DNA from: an uncultured Robinsoniella sp.
Lineage (GTDB): Bacteria > Bacillota > Clostridia > Lachnospirales > Lachnospiraceae
Direction of reading: 5' to 3'
Assembly (NCBI GenBank): GCA_900539655.1
Contig: UQCR01000010.1
Coordinates: 1-64,000 of the forward strand
DNA: 64,000 nt
Below are positions 52,758 through 60,995 of the stretch, piece after piece (position 1 is the first letter of the stretch; each line of letters starts with the position of its first letter). The position numbers and the translations under genes were made by a program. The notes beneath the pieces were generated by a model, which worked only from the letters and a program-made list of their open reading frames with translations, made no database searches and was not told the DNA's origin.

Positions 52758-54545
52758 CTAACCAGCATTATTTTGTGCAAACTGGCTATTATATAATTTT
52801 TCATATAATCCCTTTTTATGAATTAATTCTTCATGCGTTCCAACTTCTTTGATATCACCCTCCTGCATATACAGGATCATATCGGCATCACGGATTGTGG
52901 AAAGACGGTGTGCAATCACAAAACTGGTTCTGTTCTGCATAAGCCTTGCCATTGCTTTCTGAATCAGTACTTCCGTCCTGGTATCAACGGAGCTGGTGGC
53001 CTCATCCAGTATCATAATCGGGGAATCGGACAAAATAGCCCGGGCAATGGTTAGCAGCTGCCGCTCTCCCTGCGCCAGATTTGCGGCGCCTTCCGCCAAT
53101 ACCATCTGGAATCCTCCGGGAAGGGCTTTTATAAAATGATCTGCATGAGCAGCTTTCGCAGCATCTATGACTTCCTGATCGGATGCATTCAGTCTTCCAT
53201 ACCGTATATTTTCCATAACTGTTCCCTGGAAGAGCCAGGTATCCTGCAATACCATACCAAAAATACTGCGAAGAGGTTCACGCCCCATCTTCTGAATGTC
53301 AACACCATCAATCAATATATTGCCGCTATTGACATCATAGAATCGAAGCAGCAGATTAACCAGCGTTGTTTTTCCGGCACCGGTAGGACCCACAATTGCA
53401 ACCTTGCTTCCGGGCCTCACTTCCAGCGATACATCTTTAATCAGCGTTTTGTGGGGAAGATAACCAAAGCTTACGTGGCTGAACGTAACTTCCCCCTTGA
53501 TCGATTCCGGAAAAACAGGATTTGCTTCTTCCGGTATTTCTTCTTTTTCATCTAAAAATTCAAATACACGGTTCGCGGCTGCGGCTGTTGACTGCAGAAT
53601 GTTTGTAATCTGTACCGTCTGGGTTATTGGCTGTGAAAATTGCCGCAGATATTGAATAAACGACTGTATCATACCAATTGTCAATGCTCCCTTTATACAC
53701 AGAAAACCGCTGATTACAGCTACCAGTACATAACCCAGATTCGTCATTGCCTGGGTAATAGGCTGCAGAAGGCTTGATAAAAACTGTGCTTTCCAGCCAA
53801 CTGCATAAAGCGTCTCATTTGTATCTTCAAAGTCGCGGATAATATCCGGCTCTTTCCCATAAGCACTGATTACCGTATGCCCTGAATACATTTCCTCCAC
53901 ATATCCGTTTAATTTTCCCACCGTTCCCTGCTGCTCCTGGAATAAATACTGGGATTTTTGTGCTATTTTCATGGAAATAACCAATGCCAGCGGTACTGTT
54001 ATAATTCCGATCAGAGTTAATGCCGGACTGACAACCAGCATCATTGCCAAAATAAATACGGCTGTGGAAATTGAAGTCAATATCTGATCGATGGATTGTT
54101 GAAGCGAGGTGGATACCGTATCAATATCATTAGTGACCCTGCTTAAAATATCACCGTACGGGTTTGTATCAAAGTAATTAAGCGGAAGCTGCTTTAATTT
54201 GCCGTCTACTTTATTTCTAAGGTCAAAAATTGTTTTCTCAGATACCCCTACAATGATAAAAGTGCTGAGATATTTAAATATGCAATACAGTATATAAATT
54301 ATACCGAGTATAATTAAAATTGTTATAAATTTCCTGATACCTGCAGATACAGGTACACCATCAACTACGATACCGGCTAATGCATCCGTTGCTTTTCCCA
54401 GGATAAATGGTCCAAGGCTGTTGAAAACAGAAGCCACAATGATAAACACAATGGCACAATATAAACCTCTCCGGTAAGGCTTCATAAAAGAAAACAGCCT
54501 CCTGAAAACCTTCATGATATTTATCGTCTTCACCTGTTCACTCAT
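52758..54545 (-). CDS. ABC exporter half-transporter (canonical Walker B subunit)
   Basis: 595-residue half-transporter: six-helix domain (about 15-330) and ATPase with Walker A GPTGAGKTT, degenerate signature LAQGERQLLTIARA and Walker B IMILDEATSSVD. It closely resembles the gene at 42749-44581. Its start overlaps the upstream partner's stop (ATGA), with GAGGAGG in front. The two make a heterodimeric exporter of the BmrCD/LmrCD type. Confidence 0.92.
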   Translation of the reverse strand: MSEQVKTINIMKVFRRLFSFMKPYRRGLYCAIVFIIVASVFNSLGPFILGKATDALAGIVVDGVPVSAGIRKFITILIILGIIYILYCIFKYLSTFIIVGVSEKTIFDLRNKVDGKLKQLPLNYFDTNPYGDILSRVTNDIDTVSTSLQQSIDQILTSISTAVFILAMMLVVSPALTLIGIITVPLALVISMKIAQKSQYLFQEQQGTVGKLNGYVEEMYSGHTVISAYGKEPDIIRDFEDTNETLYAVGWKAQFLSSLLQPITQAMTNLGYVLVAVISGFLCIKGALTIGMIQSFIQYLRQFSQPITQTVQITNILQSTAAAANRVFEFLDEKEEIPEEANPVFPESIKGEVTFSHVSFGYLPHKTLIKDVSLEVRPGSKVAIVGPTGAGKTTLVNLLLRFYDVNSGNILIDGVDIQKMGREPLRSIFGMVLQDTWLFQGTVMENIRYGRLNASDQEVIDAAKAAHADHFIKALPGGFQMVLAEGAANLAQGERQLLTIARAILSDSPIMILDEATSSVDTRTEVLIQKAMARLMQNRTSFVIAHRLSTIRDADMILYMQEGDIKEVGTHEELIHKKGLYEKLYNSQFAQNNAG

Positions 54546-56287
54546 GCGCCTGCCTCCTCTTCACTTAACTGGGAATGGACAATCTCTTTGTATACTTCGC
54601 ACGAATTCAGCAATTCTTTATGCGTTCCCATGCCTACACAATATCCGTCTTCCAGAACCAAAATGCGGTCTGCATTCATAATCGTACTAATTCTCTGCGC
54701 GACGATAATAACTGCCGCATCTTTGGTTTCATCTTCCAGCGCCCGACGCAGAGCCAGATCCGTTTTGAAATCCAATGCTGAAAAACTATCATCAAAAATA
54801 TAGATTTCCGGCTTTCTTACAATGGCCCTTGCGATTGCCAGCCTCTGCCGCTGTCCACCGGATACATTGCTGCCTCCCTGTGTTATTTCTGTTTCGAATC
54901 CATCTTCTTTCGCAGTAATAAATTCATACGCCTGGGCAATTTTAGCTGCATCCTCTATTCTGCCTTCGGAAGCCATTTCATCGCCAAATTGAATATTACT
55001 TTCTATTGTTCCCTTAAACAGGAATGATTTCTGTGGAACATACCCGATTTTCCTGCGTAATTCCTTGACCTCATAGTCCTTTACATCCATTCCGTTGACC
55101 AGTACTCTGCCCTCCTGGGCATCATAAAACCGCAGAATAAGATTAATCAGCGATGATTTCCCACTTCCTGTAGATCCGATAATTGCTGTAGTTTCTCCCG
55201 GTTTTGTTTCGAAAGAAATATCGTGTATAACCGGCTCATCAGACTCCGGATAAGAAAAAGTAACATGTTCAAATGATAAAAACCCTTTTTTATCCCCGAT
55301 CTCTGCTTTAGGATCTTCTGTAATAATCGTAGCCTTAGTGTCCAGTACTTCGTTAACCCTGGATGCGGAAACCGAAGCCCTTGGATACATAACGAAGATC
55401 AGCGCAAGCATCATTACAGACATCATAATCTGCATGACGTATTGGATCACCGCAATTACATCACCTGTCAAAAGCGGAGTTCCATTCACTCTGGTAAGCT
55501 GATATCCACCAAACGCCAGCAGTGCAACATTAGTGCCATAGAGTACAAAACTGAGCACAGGAGTCAGGGTTCCCATAATTCGCTGCATCCGCATTGAATT
55601 TTTCATAAAGCTTTCATTTACCTCATAAAACCGATCTGCCTCATGCCCTGTAGTGCCAAATGCCCGGATAACCCGAATACCAGTAAGCTTTTCCCTCATT
55701 ACCAGATTGATTTGATCAATTTTTGACTGCATAACCTTTGACAGCGGTATTGACCGCAGTGCGATTACAAGTACAGCAGCTATCATAACCGGCATAGAAA
55801 TGAAAAGCACCATAGACATGGACGGGCTTTTTAAATATGCCAGAATGACGCCTCCCACACACATAACTGGTGCCATCAATACAATCCTCAGGAACATATT
55901 CATAAAATTCTGTACCTGTGTAATGTCATTATTCGTCCTGGTGATGAGTGAAGATGTGGAAAAGCGGTCAAACTCCGCTCTGGAAAAATACTGTACTTTT
56001 GTAAACACCTCACTTCTCATACTCCTGCCAATGCCCATAGAAACACGTGCCGAAAAGAAACCCGTTGCAATATTGCAAAGTGCTCCCAGAATCGTAAGTA
56101 TGAGCATCGATCCCCCCGTTCGGATAATAAATGCTGCATCACCGTTTGGAATTCCTTTATTAATAATATTTGACAGATAAGCCGGCAGCCCCAGATTACA
56201 CAGTACGCCGCCAATTACCGTCACAGCAATGAAGAAAACGGCAGCTTTAAACTTACCCAACTCTTTAAATACCTTTTTCATAGGCAT
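54542..56287 (-). CDS. ABC exporter half-transporter (degenerate-site subunit)
   Basis: 581-residue half-transporter: six-helix domain (about 5-300) and ATPase with Walker A GSTGSGKSS, canonical signature VSGGQRQRLAIARA and Walker B IYIFDDSFSALD, where Asp replaces the catalytic Glu. It is the first gene of the second heterodimeric exporter. AAGGAG precedes two close ATGs (56287 and 56281) and either may be used. No dedicated regulator is adjacent, unlike the other exporters here. Confidence 0.9.
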   Translation of the reverse strand: MPMKKVFKELGKFKAAVFFIAVTVIGGVLCNLGLPAYLSNIINKGIPNGDAAFIIRTGGSMLILTILGALCNIATGFFSARVSMGIGRSMRSEVFTKVQYFSRAEFDRFSTSSLITRTNNDITQVQNFMNMFLRIVLMAPVMCVGGVILAYLKSPSMSMVLFISMPVMIAAVLVIALRSIPLSKVMQSKIDQINLVMREKLTGIRVIRAFGTTGHEADRFYEVNESFMKNSMRMQRIMGTLTPVLSFVLYGTNVALLAFGGYQLTRVNGTPLLTGDVIAVIQYVMQIMMSVMMLALIFVMYPRASVSASRVNEVLDTKATIITEDPKAEIGDKKGFLSFEHVTFSYPESDEPVIHDISFETKPGETTAIIGSTGSGKSSLINLILRFYDAQEGRVLVNGMDVKDYEVKELRRKIGYVPQKSFLFKGTIESNIQFGDEMASEGRIEDAAKIAQAYEFITAKEDGFETEITQGGSNVSGGQRQRLAIARAIVRKPEIYIFDDSFSALDFKTDLALRRALEDETKDAAVIIVAQRISTIMNADRILVLEDGYCVGMGTHKELLNSCEVYKEIVHSQLSEEEAGA

Positions 56288-56592
56288 GGTTCTCCTTCTA
56301 CAAAATCTAATGTAATATTTTATGAAGATAATCATTTCTTACTTGTAGTATTGCTAAAAATGTAAAAATTATCTATTCAAGTTATAAATCGAAAATATTA
56401 TCTTGATATTTGCAATCTGATATTGTATAATATTATAAACGCAATACATAGTCACAGTTTGAATATAAAATTCTCATTTTCTCTAAAGCTATCTGTTTTT
56501 CTATCGTACATTTTCCGTACCCATTCCCTTTAGTGCAGAATCCTTCATATTTTTATGTGTCTGTGTATAACCCCATTCAAAAGGAGGATAAC
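56288..56592. promoter_or_regulatory. Divergent intergenic region with the Rpn gene promoter
   Basis: TTGATA (56403-56408) and TATAAT (56426-56431) with a 17-base spacer form a strong plus-strand promoter for the Rpn-family gene, leaving a leader of about 155 bases. A short GTAC...GTAC repeat lies near 56505-56520. No gene is visible. Confidence 0.65.
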
Positions 56593-57546
56593 ATGACACA
56601 AGAAAAAGACTTATTCATAAACCAGTATCTGGATAACCCGAAACATTTTGCAGACCTCTATAACGGAACGGTATTTCATGGTAAACAAATTATAGATCCG
56701 GATAACCTTTCTTCTTCGGACAGGGATCTATCTATTCTCCTTCCGGACAAATCCGGAAGAAAAAACGCAGTCAGGCGCTATCGTGATGTAGTCAAAAAAA
56801 CACATTTGGGTGTTCAGTTTGCTATTCTGGCATGTGAGAACCAAACGGATGTAAATTATGCCATGGTAATCCGCTCTATGCTATACGATGCTTTGAATTA
56901 CACCAGACAGATACAGGATTTAAAGTCCACCAGCACCGGCGGCAGACATTACAAAAATTCCGGTGAATTTTTATCCGGAATGTGCAAAGCAGATAAACTT
57001 ATCCCCGTTGTAACTTTGGTTGTATACTTTGGAAAACAGCCATGGGATGCTGGTAACTGTCTTCACGATCTGCTTTCATTAGATCCTGAAATGATTGAAT
57101 TAAAGGAAATGATTCCTAATTATGGAATCAATGTTCTGGACACAAGAAGAATTAAACATTTAGAGAATTATAATACGGGATTAAGAGAAATCTTCGGCGC
57201 ATTGAGATATGCAGAAGATAAACTTGGGATAACACGCCATATCAAAGAAAATCAGGAACGGTACAGCCAGCTTGATCTTCAGACTTTTGAATTGATTCAT
57301 CTTCTACTGGGTGAATCAGACAGACTGAATACTTTAAAAAATACGACGATCACGGACAAGAAAGGAGTTTTTAATATGTGTAAAGCTTTTGATGATATCA
57401 GAGAAGAAGGTATAATGAAAGGGGAAAACAGATTTGCCGCGCTTTCCCGCTATTTACTGCTGGAAAATAGGATTAAGGACTTAATGCAGGCTACCACAGA
57501 TATGACATTGCGAAACAGTTTGTATGAGCAATATAAATTGTCTTAA
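56593..57546 (+). CDS. Rpn family recombination-promoting nuclease / putative transposase
   Basis: 317-residue protein. The N-terminal PD-(D/E)XK-like region (about 15-130: DRDLSILLPDKSGRKNAVRR, VQFAILACENQTDVNYAMVI) and the VVTLVVYFGKQPWD strand match the Rpn/Transposase_31 family. E. coli Rpn proteins are DNA endonucleases that promote recombination. The C-terminal part is helical. The ATG at 56593 follows AAAAGGAGGATAAC. An 84-bp inverted-repeat element follows at 57620-57703. Confidence 0.85.
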   Translation: MTQEKDLFINQYLDNPKHFADLYNGTVFHGKQIIDPDNLSSSDRDLSILLPDKSGRKNAVRRYRDVVKKTHLGVQFAILACENQTDVNYAMVIRSMLYDALNYTRQIQDLKSTSTGGRHYKNSGEFLSGMCKADKLIPVVTLVVYFGKQPWDAGNCLHDLLSLDPEMIELKEMIPNYGINVLDTRRIKHLENYNTGLREIFGALRYAEDKLGITRHIKENQERYSQLDLQTFELIHLLLGESDRLNTLKNTTITDKKGVFNMCKAFDDIREEGIMKGENRFAALSRYLLLENRIKDLMQATTDMTLRNSLYEQYKLS

Positions 57547-57619
57547 GACACGCCGATTATAGATCTCAATATCATGTAGCATTTGAAATAAGGAAAATAA
57601 TTTTACTACCATATCTATA

Positions 57620-57703
57620 CTCTTACCGGATTTGTTATTGTTTAAAGAGGATACATAACACAATAGAATCTATATTTATTCTTCATAACAAATCTAGTAA
57701 GAG
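57620..57703. mobile_element. 84-bp element with 19-bp terminal inverted repeats (MITE-like)
   Basis: The arms 57620-57638 and 57685-57703 match at 17 of 19 positions when inverted (CTCTTAC..GATTTGTTAT). The inner 46 bases are not structured. No coding sequence and no clear target-site duplication were seen. Size and form suggest a miniature inverted-repeat element. A bidirectional terminator is an alternative, but the loop is long and T tracts are absent. Confidence 0.5.
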
Positions 57704-57736
57704 TTCATATAATTACATCTAACTGTAAGGCTTTTC

Positions 57737-58021
57737 TCAGACCCAGATCACTGTCCAATAACATTTCGTCATATGATTGCGTAATCTAAAGTTATAAGTA
57801 ATTCCATCCTGAATCAATTCGCAGTTAAACTCCTTTTGATGAATTCCAACGAAATTACGTTCTTTAGATTCTGTAATTCGAAAATCCCGGATAGTATGAA
57901 TATTGCCCATCTCATCTTGATACCGAAACATTGTAGGAATTGCCTTTCCAGTGGAAGTATACCAACAGCCACATGCAATTTCCTGTATGTTATTATTAAT
58001 TACTTGAGTTTGTGCGCTCAT
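57737..58021 (-). CDS. Small hypothetical protein, last gene of the small-protein operon
   Basis: 94-residue soluble protein, not recognised with certainty. It has a CGCWYTSTGKAIPTMFRYQD segment near the N-terminus, IHTIRDFRITESKERNF in the middle and an aromatic C-terminus with CYWTVIWV. A mostly beta fold is likely. The ATG follows GCGGAGGAAAAA. It begins 11 bases after the stop of the 66-residue gene, so all three small genes form one operon driven from 58551-58579. Confidence 0.72.
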   Translation of the reverse strand: MSAQTQVINNNIQEIACGCWYTSTGKAIPTMFRYQDEMGNIHTIRDFRITESKERNFVGIHQKEFNCELIQDGITYNFRLRNHMTKCYWTVIWV

Positions 58022-58032
58022 TTTTTCCTCCG

Positions 58033-58236
58033 CTAAGCCATTATCTGTGTATTGTTGTATGGAACTGTTTTAACTTTCAGCCTGCGGCACGCTATATGGT
58101 ACATTTTTAATGCCTCTCTCTCCGTTAGCTCTTCCCCGTCCCAGTTTAATTCTATATTGGGGAAGAACATGCGGATTGATTCGAAGAGAAGTCTTGCATT
58201 CTCATTCTCAAAAGGAATTTTCATTGTTTTTAGCAT
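58033..58236 (-). CDS. Small hypothetical protein (FENENAR family, copy 2)
   Basis: About 67-residue protein. The core FENENARLLFESI, then LTEREALKMYHIACRRLKV, is shared with the gene upstream, so the two are tandem paralogs. The start at 58236 follows GGAG with 9 bases; a longer frame to 58284 has no ribosome binding site. The function is unknown. The layout suggests two short helices flanking a loop. Confidence 0.68.
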   Translation of the reverse strand: MLKTMKIPFENENARLLFESIRMFFPNIELNWDGEELTEREALKMYHIACRRLKVKTVPYNNTQIMA

Positions 58237-58277
58237 TAATATCATCTCCATTTCTTCTGCAATCATGTACTGAAGGA

Positions 58278-58502
58278 TTAACATGCAATTATGTTGTAGA
58301 TTGGAATATATTGCTTATTATTTACTATTGGAATATGAAGCCCTTTTGCGTGATAATACATGGCAACTGCCTGATCCTCTGTCAGTGGATGCCCCTTTAA
58401 GTCGAGTGATATATATCTGGTTTTTATTTCCTGGAATAGCATCCTGGCATTTTCATTTTCGAAAGTGATCATTTTTCCTTTTTGATTCAGCTTTTGATTC
58501 AT
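58278..58502 (-). CDS. Small hypothetical protein (FENENAR family, copy 1)
   Basis: 74-residue protein with the core FENENARMLFQEI, then LTEDQAVAMYYHAKGLHI, paralogous to the next gene. It is the first gene of a three-gene operon behind a consensus promoter and a LexA-like box (58525-58579). AGAAAGG lies 8 bases before the ATG; an internal ATG at residue 11 with AAAGGAAAA is an alternative. I do not recognise the family. Confidence 0.7.
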   Translation of the reverse strand: MNQKLNQKGKMITFENENARMLFQEIKTRYISLDLKGHPLTEDQAVAMYYHAKGLHIPIVNNKQYIPIYNIIAC

Positions 58503-58524
58503 AACAATTACCTTTCTATTATCT

Positions 58525-58538
58525 CGAACATTTGTTCT
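58525..58538 (-). promoter_or_regulatory. LexA/DinR-like operator of the small-protein operon
   Basis: The plus strand reads CGAACATTTGTTCT, matching 12 of 14 positions of the Gram-positive SOS box (CGAACRNRYGTTYG) with the palindromic GAAC-N4-GTTC core intact. It lies 13 bases downstream of the -10 box, over the early transcribed region, where LexA would block transcription. Confidence 0.6.
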
Positions 58539-58550
58539 CTTTATGATCTA

Positions 58551-58579
58551 ATTATATCGAATCACTCTTCTGTTGTCAA
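58551..58579 (-). promoter_or_regulatory. Consensus promoter of the small-protein operon
   Basis: A perfect TTGACA (58579-58574) and a perfect TATAAT (58556-58551) on the minus strand are separated by 17 bases. Such a strong promoter for three small genes implies tight repression, in agreement with the LexA-like box that follows. Confidence 0.88.
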
Positions 58580-59072
58580 GTTTGAAATGCTGTACTTAAA
58601 CAAAATTGTATCTAAATAAATACACACAGTTGCTGTTTTTTACAGATATACTTTTATCTTTCCACCAACATTCCTTCTGGGATTTTTATTTTTCATGACT
58701 CATTTACAACAATTATTTTGATTATTATTTGTGATGTTTTAGAAAATCCGTCAAAAAATATTGAAAGAAAATACCACACATACATCCTGGATGATCATCA
58801 CTGCACTCTTGGGCTTCGTAATGTGTGCGTCTGAAAATCGTCTCTACAAAATGGATAATTTTAACGAACTTACAGAAAACTTTGTCGGATTACTAATAAG
58901 TAGATTTTAGATGAATTAGAATAGACAGTTAGATTCCAAAATTTATTTATAAAATACGGCAGCTGCGCAGAAAGTGTATTTTCAAAGATACGTTTTCAAA
59001 TATCTTTGGGATCCCATAACTTTCTTACAGCTGCCAAACTAATATTTTAATATTATTCCTGTTCGCGGCCAA
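58580..59072. other. Intergenic region without a clear gene
   Basis: About 490 AT-rich bases between the small-protein operon promoter and the GH29 stop. A 50-codon plus-strand frame ending at 58909 has one hydrophobic stretch (WMIITALLGFVMCAS) but no ribosome binding site, and is not called. An inverted pair GCAGCTG/CAGCTGC-like repeat near 58961-59035 may end the GH29 transcript. Confidence 0.4.
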
Positions 59073-60779
59073 CTAATCAATCTGTATTTTAAAACACACC
59101 GGATAGGGCGTTTCTATTTTTTCTTCTACCTTCACATGCATTCCTGCATCATCTCTTGTATAGGAAACCTCAGTATGATAGCCTAATACGGAAACGCTTT
59201 TCACGTCAAACGTACTGGTGGCGACACTACATACCTTTGGTATGCCGCAGGCCTTGATTGTCACCTGGCCGTCCTCTGGAAATCTCATTACAAATGCATA
59301 GAGTATTCCGGCTTTGTACGTATAACGGATATCCTCGGGCGTAAATGGTGCTCTGTCCACATCTGTAAAATATCCGCCCGCAACTTTTGTGGGACCCTCA
59401 CCAAATATCTGCCAGAATGTGGTGCCGTAAATTCCTTCTCCGTTTTTCTTCAGCCAGTTTCCTATTTCCAAAAGCACATTTCTGTCTTCTTGCGTGAAAG
59501 TTCCGTCTGCTTTTGGTCCAACATTGAGCAATAGACAGCCGTTTTTACTTACAATATCAACCAGATCACCGACTAAGTCTACTGGTGATTTGAAATCATT
59601 CCCCTGTGTATAGCACCAGGAATTTTTTGCGATTGCCGTATCTGTCTGCCATAACTGTGGACGAATGCTATCCAATTGCCCTCTTTCCAGGTCAAATACT
59701 GCGCTTCCATAAGCATACGCATCATATTTATAATTAATAGCCACTTCCATGCCCCACTGGGCTGCACGATTATAGTAAAATGCTGCAAATTTTTTCAGGT
59801 AAGGCTTAAAAGCCACGTTTTGGATCCACCAGTCAAACCAGACTATCTGCGGCCGGTAATTGTCCACAAGTTCACACATTCTGGCAAGCCAGTCGTCCAG
59901 ATGTGCTTTTTCGGGCGCAACTGAATAGATGTCATGTGTCACACTTCCGTCTGCATCTCCTCCATCCTGCTGTTTCCAATAGAAATCCTCAAAAGCAGGA
60001 TCATTGACGTCAGAATCAAACTCCCTTCCACCATTGAAAAACCAACAATGCTCTGCCCGGTGATCTGAAACAGTGAAAGTAATGCCGCGTTTGTCCGCCT
60101 CTTCTTTTAACTCTTTGATGATATCTCTTTTTGGTCCCATATTTTTAGCGTTCCATTTTGAGAGTTCGCTCTCATACATTTGAAAGCCATCATGATGTTC
60201 TGCAACCGGCATGATAAATCTGGCACCGGACTGCTCAAACAGATCCAGCCATTCAGCTGCCTGAAAATGTTCAGCAAGAAACATCGGTATAAAATCTTTA
60301 TATCCAAACTTGTCATGAGAACCATAAGTCTTTAAATGGTGTTCATATTCCGGAGAGCCTTTTTGATACATATTTCTGGGATACCACTCATTTCCAAATG
60401 CCGGAACTGCATACACACCCCAGTGGATAAAGATTCCGAATTTAGCATCCTGATACCACTTTGGAATTTCATAACCGCATAGCGACTCCCAGGTATCTTG
60501 AAATGGTCCCTGAGCAATAACCTGGTCTACTTCATCCAGTCTCTCCCGAACTTTTTTCTGCACTTCATCCTGCACTTTAAACTGTACTTCTTTCCGTCCT
60601 TTTTCCTCAACTTCTTCTTTAACTTTGAAACGGACTTCTTCCTGCATTTTTACCTGGACTTCTTGTATTTTTTCCTGAACTTCTTTCTCTATTTTTTCCT
60701 GGACTTCTTGTATTTTTTCCTGAACTTCTTTCTCTATTTCTTCCTGAACTTCTTCCTTTATTTCTTCCTTTACACCCAT
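59073..60779 (-). CDS. GH29 alpha-L-fucosidase with an N-terminal repeat-built coiled coil
   Basis: 568-residue protein. Residues about 1-90 are a highly charged Glu/Lys/Val/Gln repeat predicted to form a coiled coil. The GH29 barrel (about 100-440) has WYQDAKFGIFIHWGVYAVPA, AEHHDGFQMY and the nucleophile Asp316 in IVWFDWW, with GCLLLNVGPKADGTF near its end. A C-terminal beta domain follows. No signal peptide is seen, so it acts in the cytoplasm. The start follows TAGGAGAAAGCATA. The YesN/YesM genes just upstream on the same strand probably control it. Confidence 0.88.
   Translation of the reverse strand: MGVKEEIKEEVQEEIEKEVQEKIQEVQEKIEKEVQEKIQEVQVKMQEEVRFKVKEEVEEKGRKEVQFKVQDEVQKKVRERLDEVDQVIAQGPFQDTWESLCGYEIPKWYQDAKFGIFIHWGVYAVPAFGNEWYPRNMYQKGSPEYEHHLKTYGSHDKFGYKDFIPMFLAEHFQAAEWLDLFEQSGARFIMPVAEHHDGFQMYESELSKWNAKNMGPKRDIIKELKEEADKRGITFTVSDHRAEHCWFFNGGREFDSDVNDPAFEDFYWKQQDGGDADGSVTHDIYSVAPEKAHLDDWLARMCELVDNYRPQIVWFDWWIQNVAFKPYLKKFAAFYYNRAAQWGMEVAINYKYDAYAYGSAVFDLERGQLDSIRPQLWQTDTAIAKNSWCYTQGNDFKSPVDLVGDLVDIVSKNGCLLLNVGPKADGTFTQEDRNVLLEIGNWLKKNGEGIYGTTFWQIFGEGPTKVAGGYFTDVDRAPFTPEDIRYTYKAGILYAFVMRFPEDGQVTIKACGIPKVCSVATSTFDVKSVSVLGYHTEVSYTRDDAGMHVKVEEKIETPYPVCFKIQID
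60653..60745. repeat. 45-bp tandem repeat in the N-terminal part of the GH29 gene
   Basis: Two almost identical 45-base units (starting TGGACTTCTTGTATTTTTTC on the plus strand) encode EKIEKEVQEKIQEVQ twice. Shorter diverged units of the same kind flank them (about 60520-60775), so the whole coiled coil seems to have grown by repeat expansion. Confidence 0.8.
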
Positions 60780-60995
60780 TATGCTTTCTCCTATCTTCTT
60801 TTATTTTGCTAAATTTCAAAATCTACTTATATCCTATCTAATATCTATTAATGTACTATCTAAAAAAATCTATTTAGGTACTATCTAATATCTGTTTATT
60901 TACAACTATTTATATATAATGAATCCATGTATTACCATCCCGTACTCATATCCATTGCCACATAGCAATGCAGCATATTGACTCCCTTACCTATG

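Noticed and set aside
58740..58909. Small plus-strand ORF with one hydrophobic stretch
   Set aside because: Only a TTG start without a ribosome binding site; no recognisable family.
60498..60812. 104-codon plus-strand frame made of repeated Phe/Leu/Tyr motifs
   Set aside because: It is the antisense of the Glu/Lys coiled-coil repeat of the GH29 gene, which has a ribosome binding site and a catalytic domain. The hydrophobic pattern is a by-product of the repeat.
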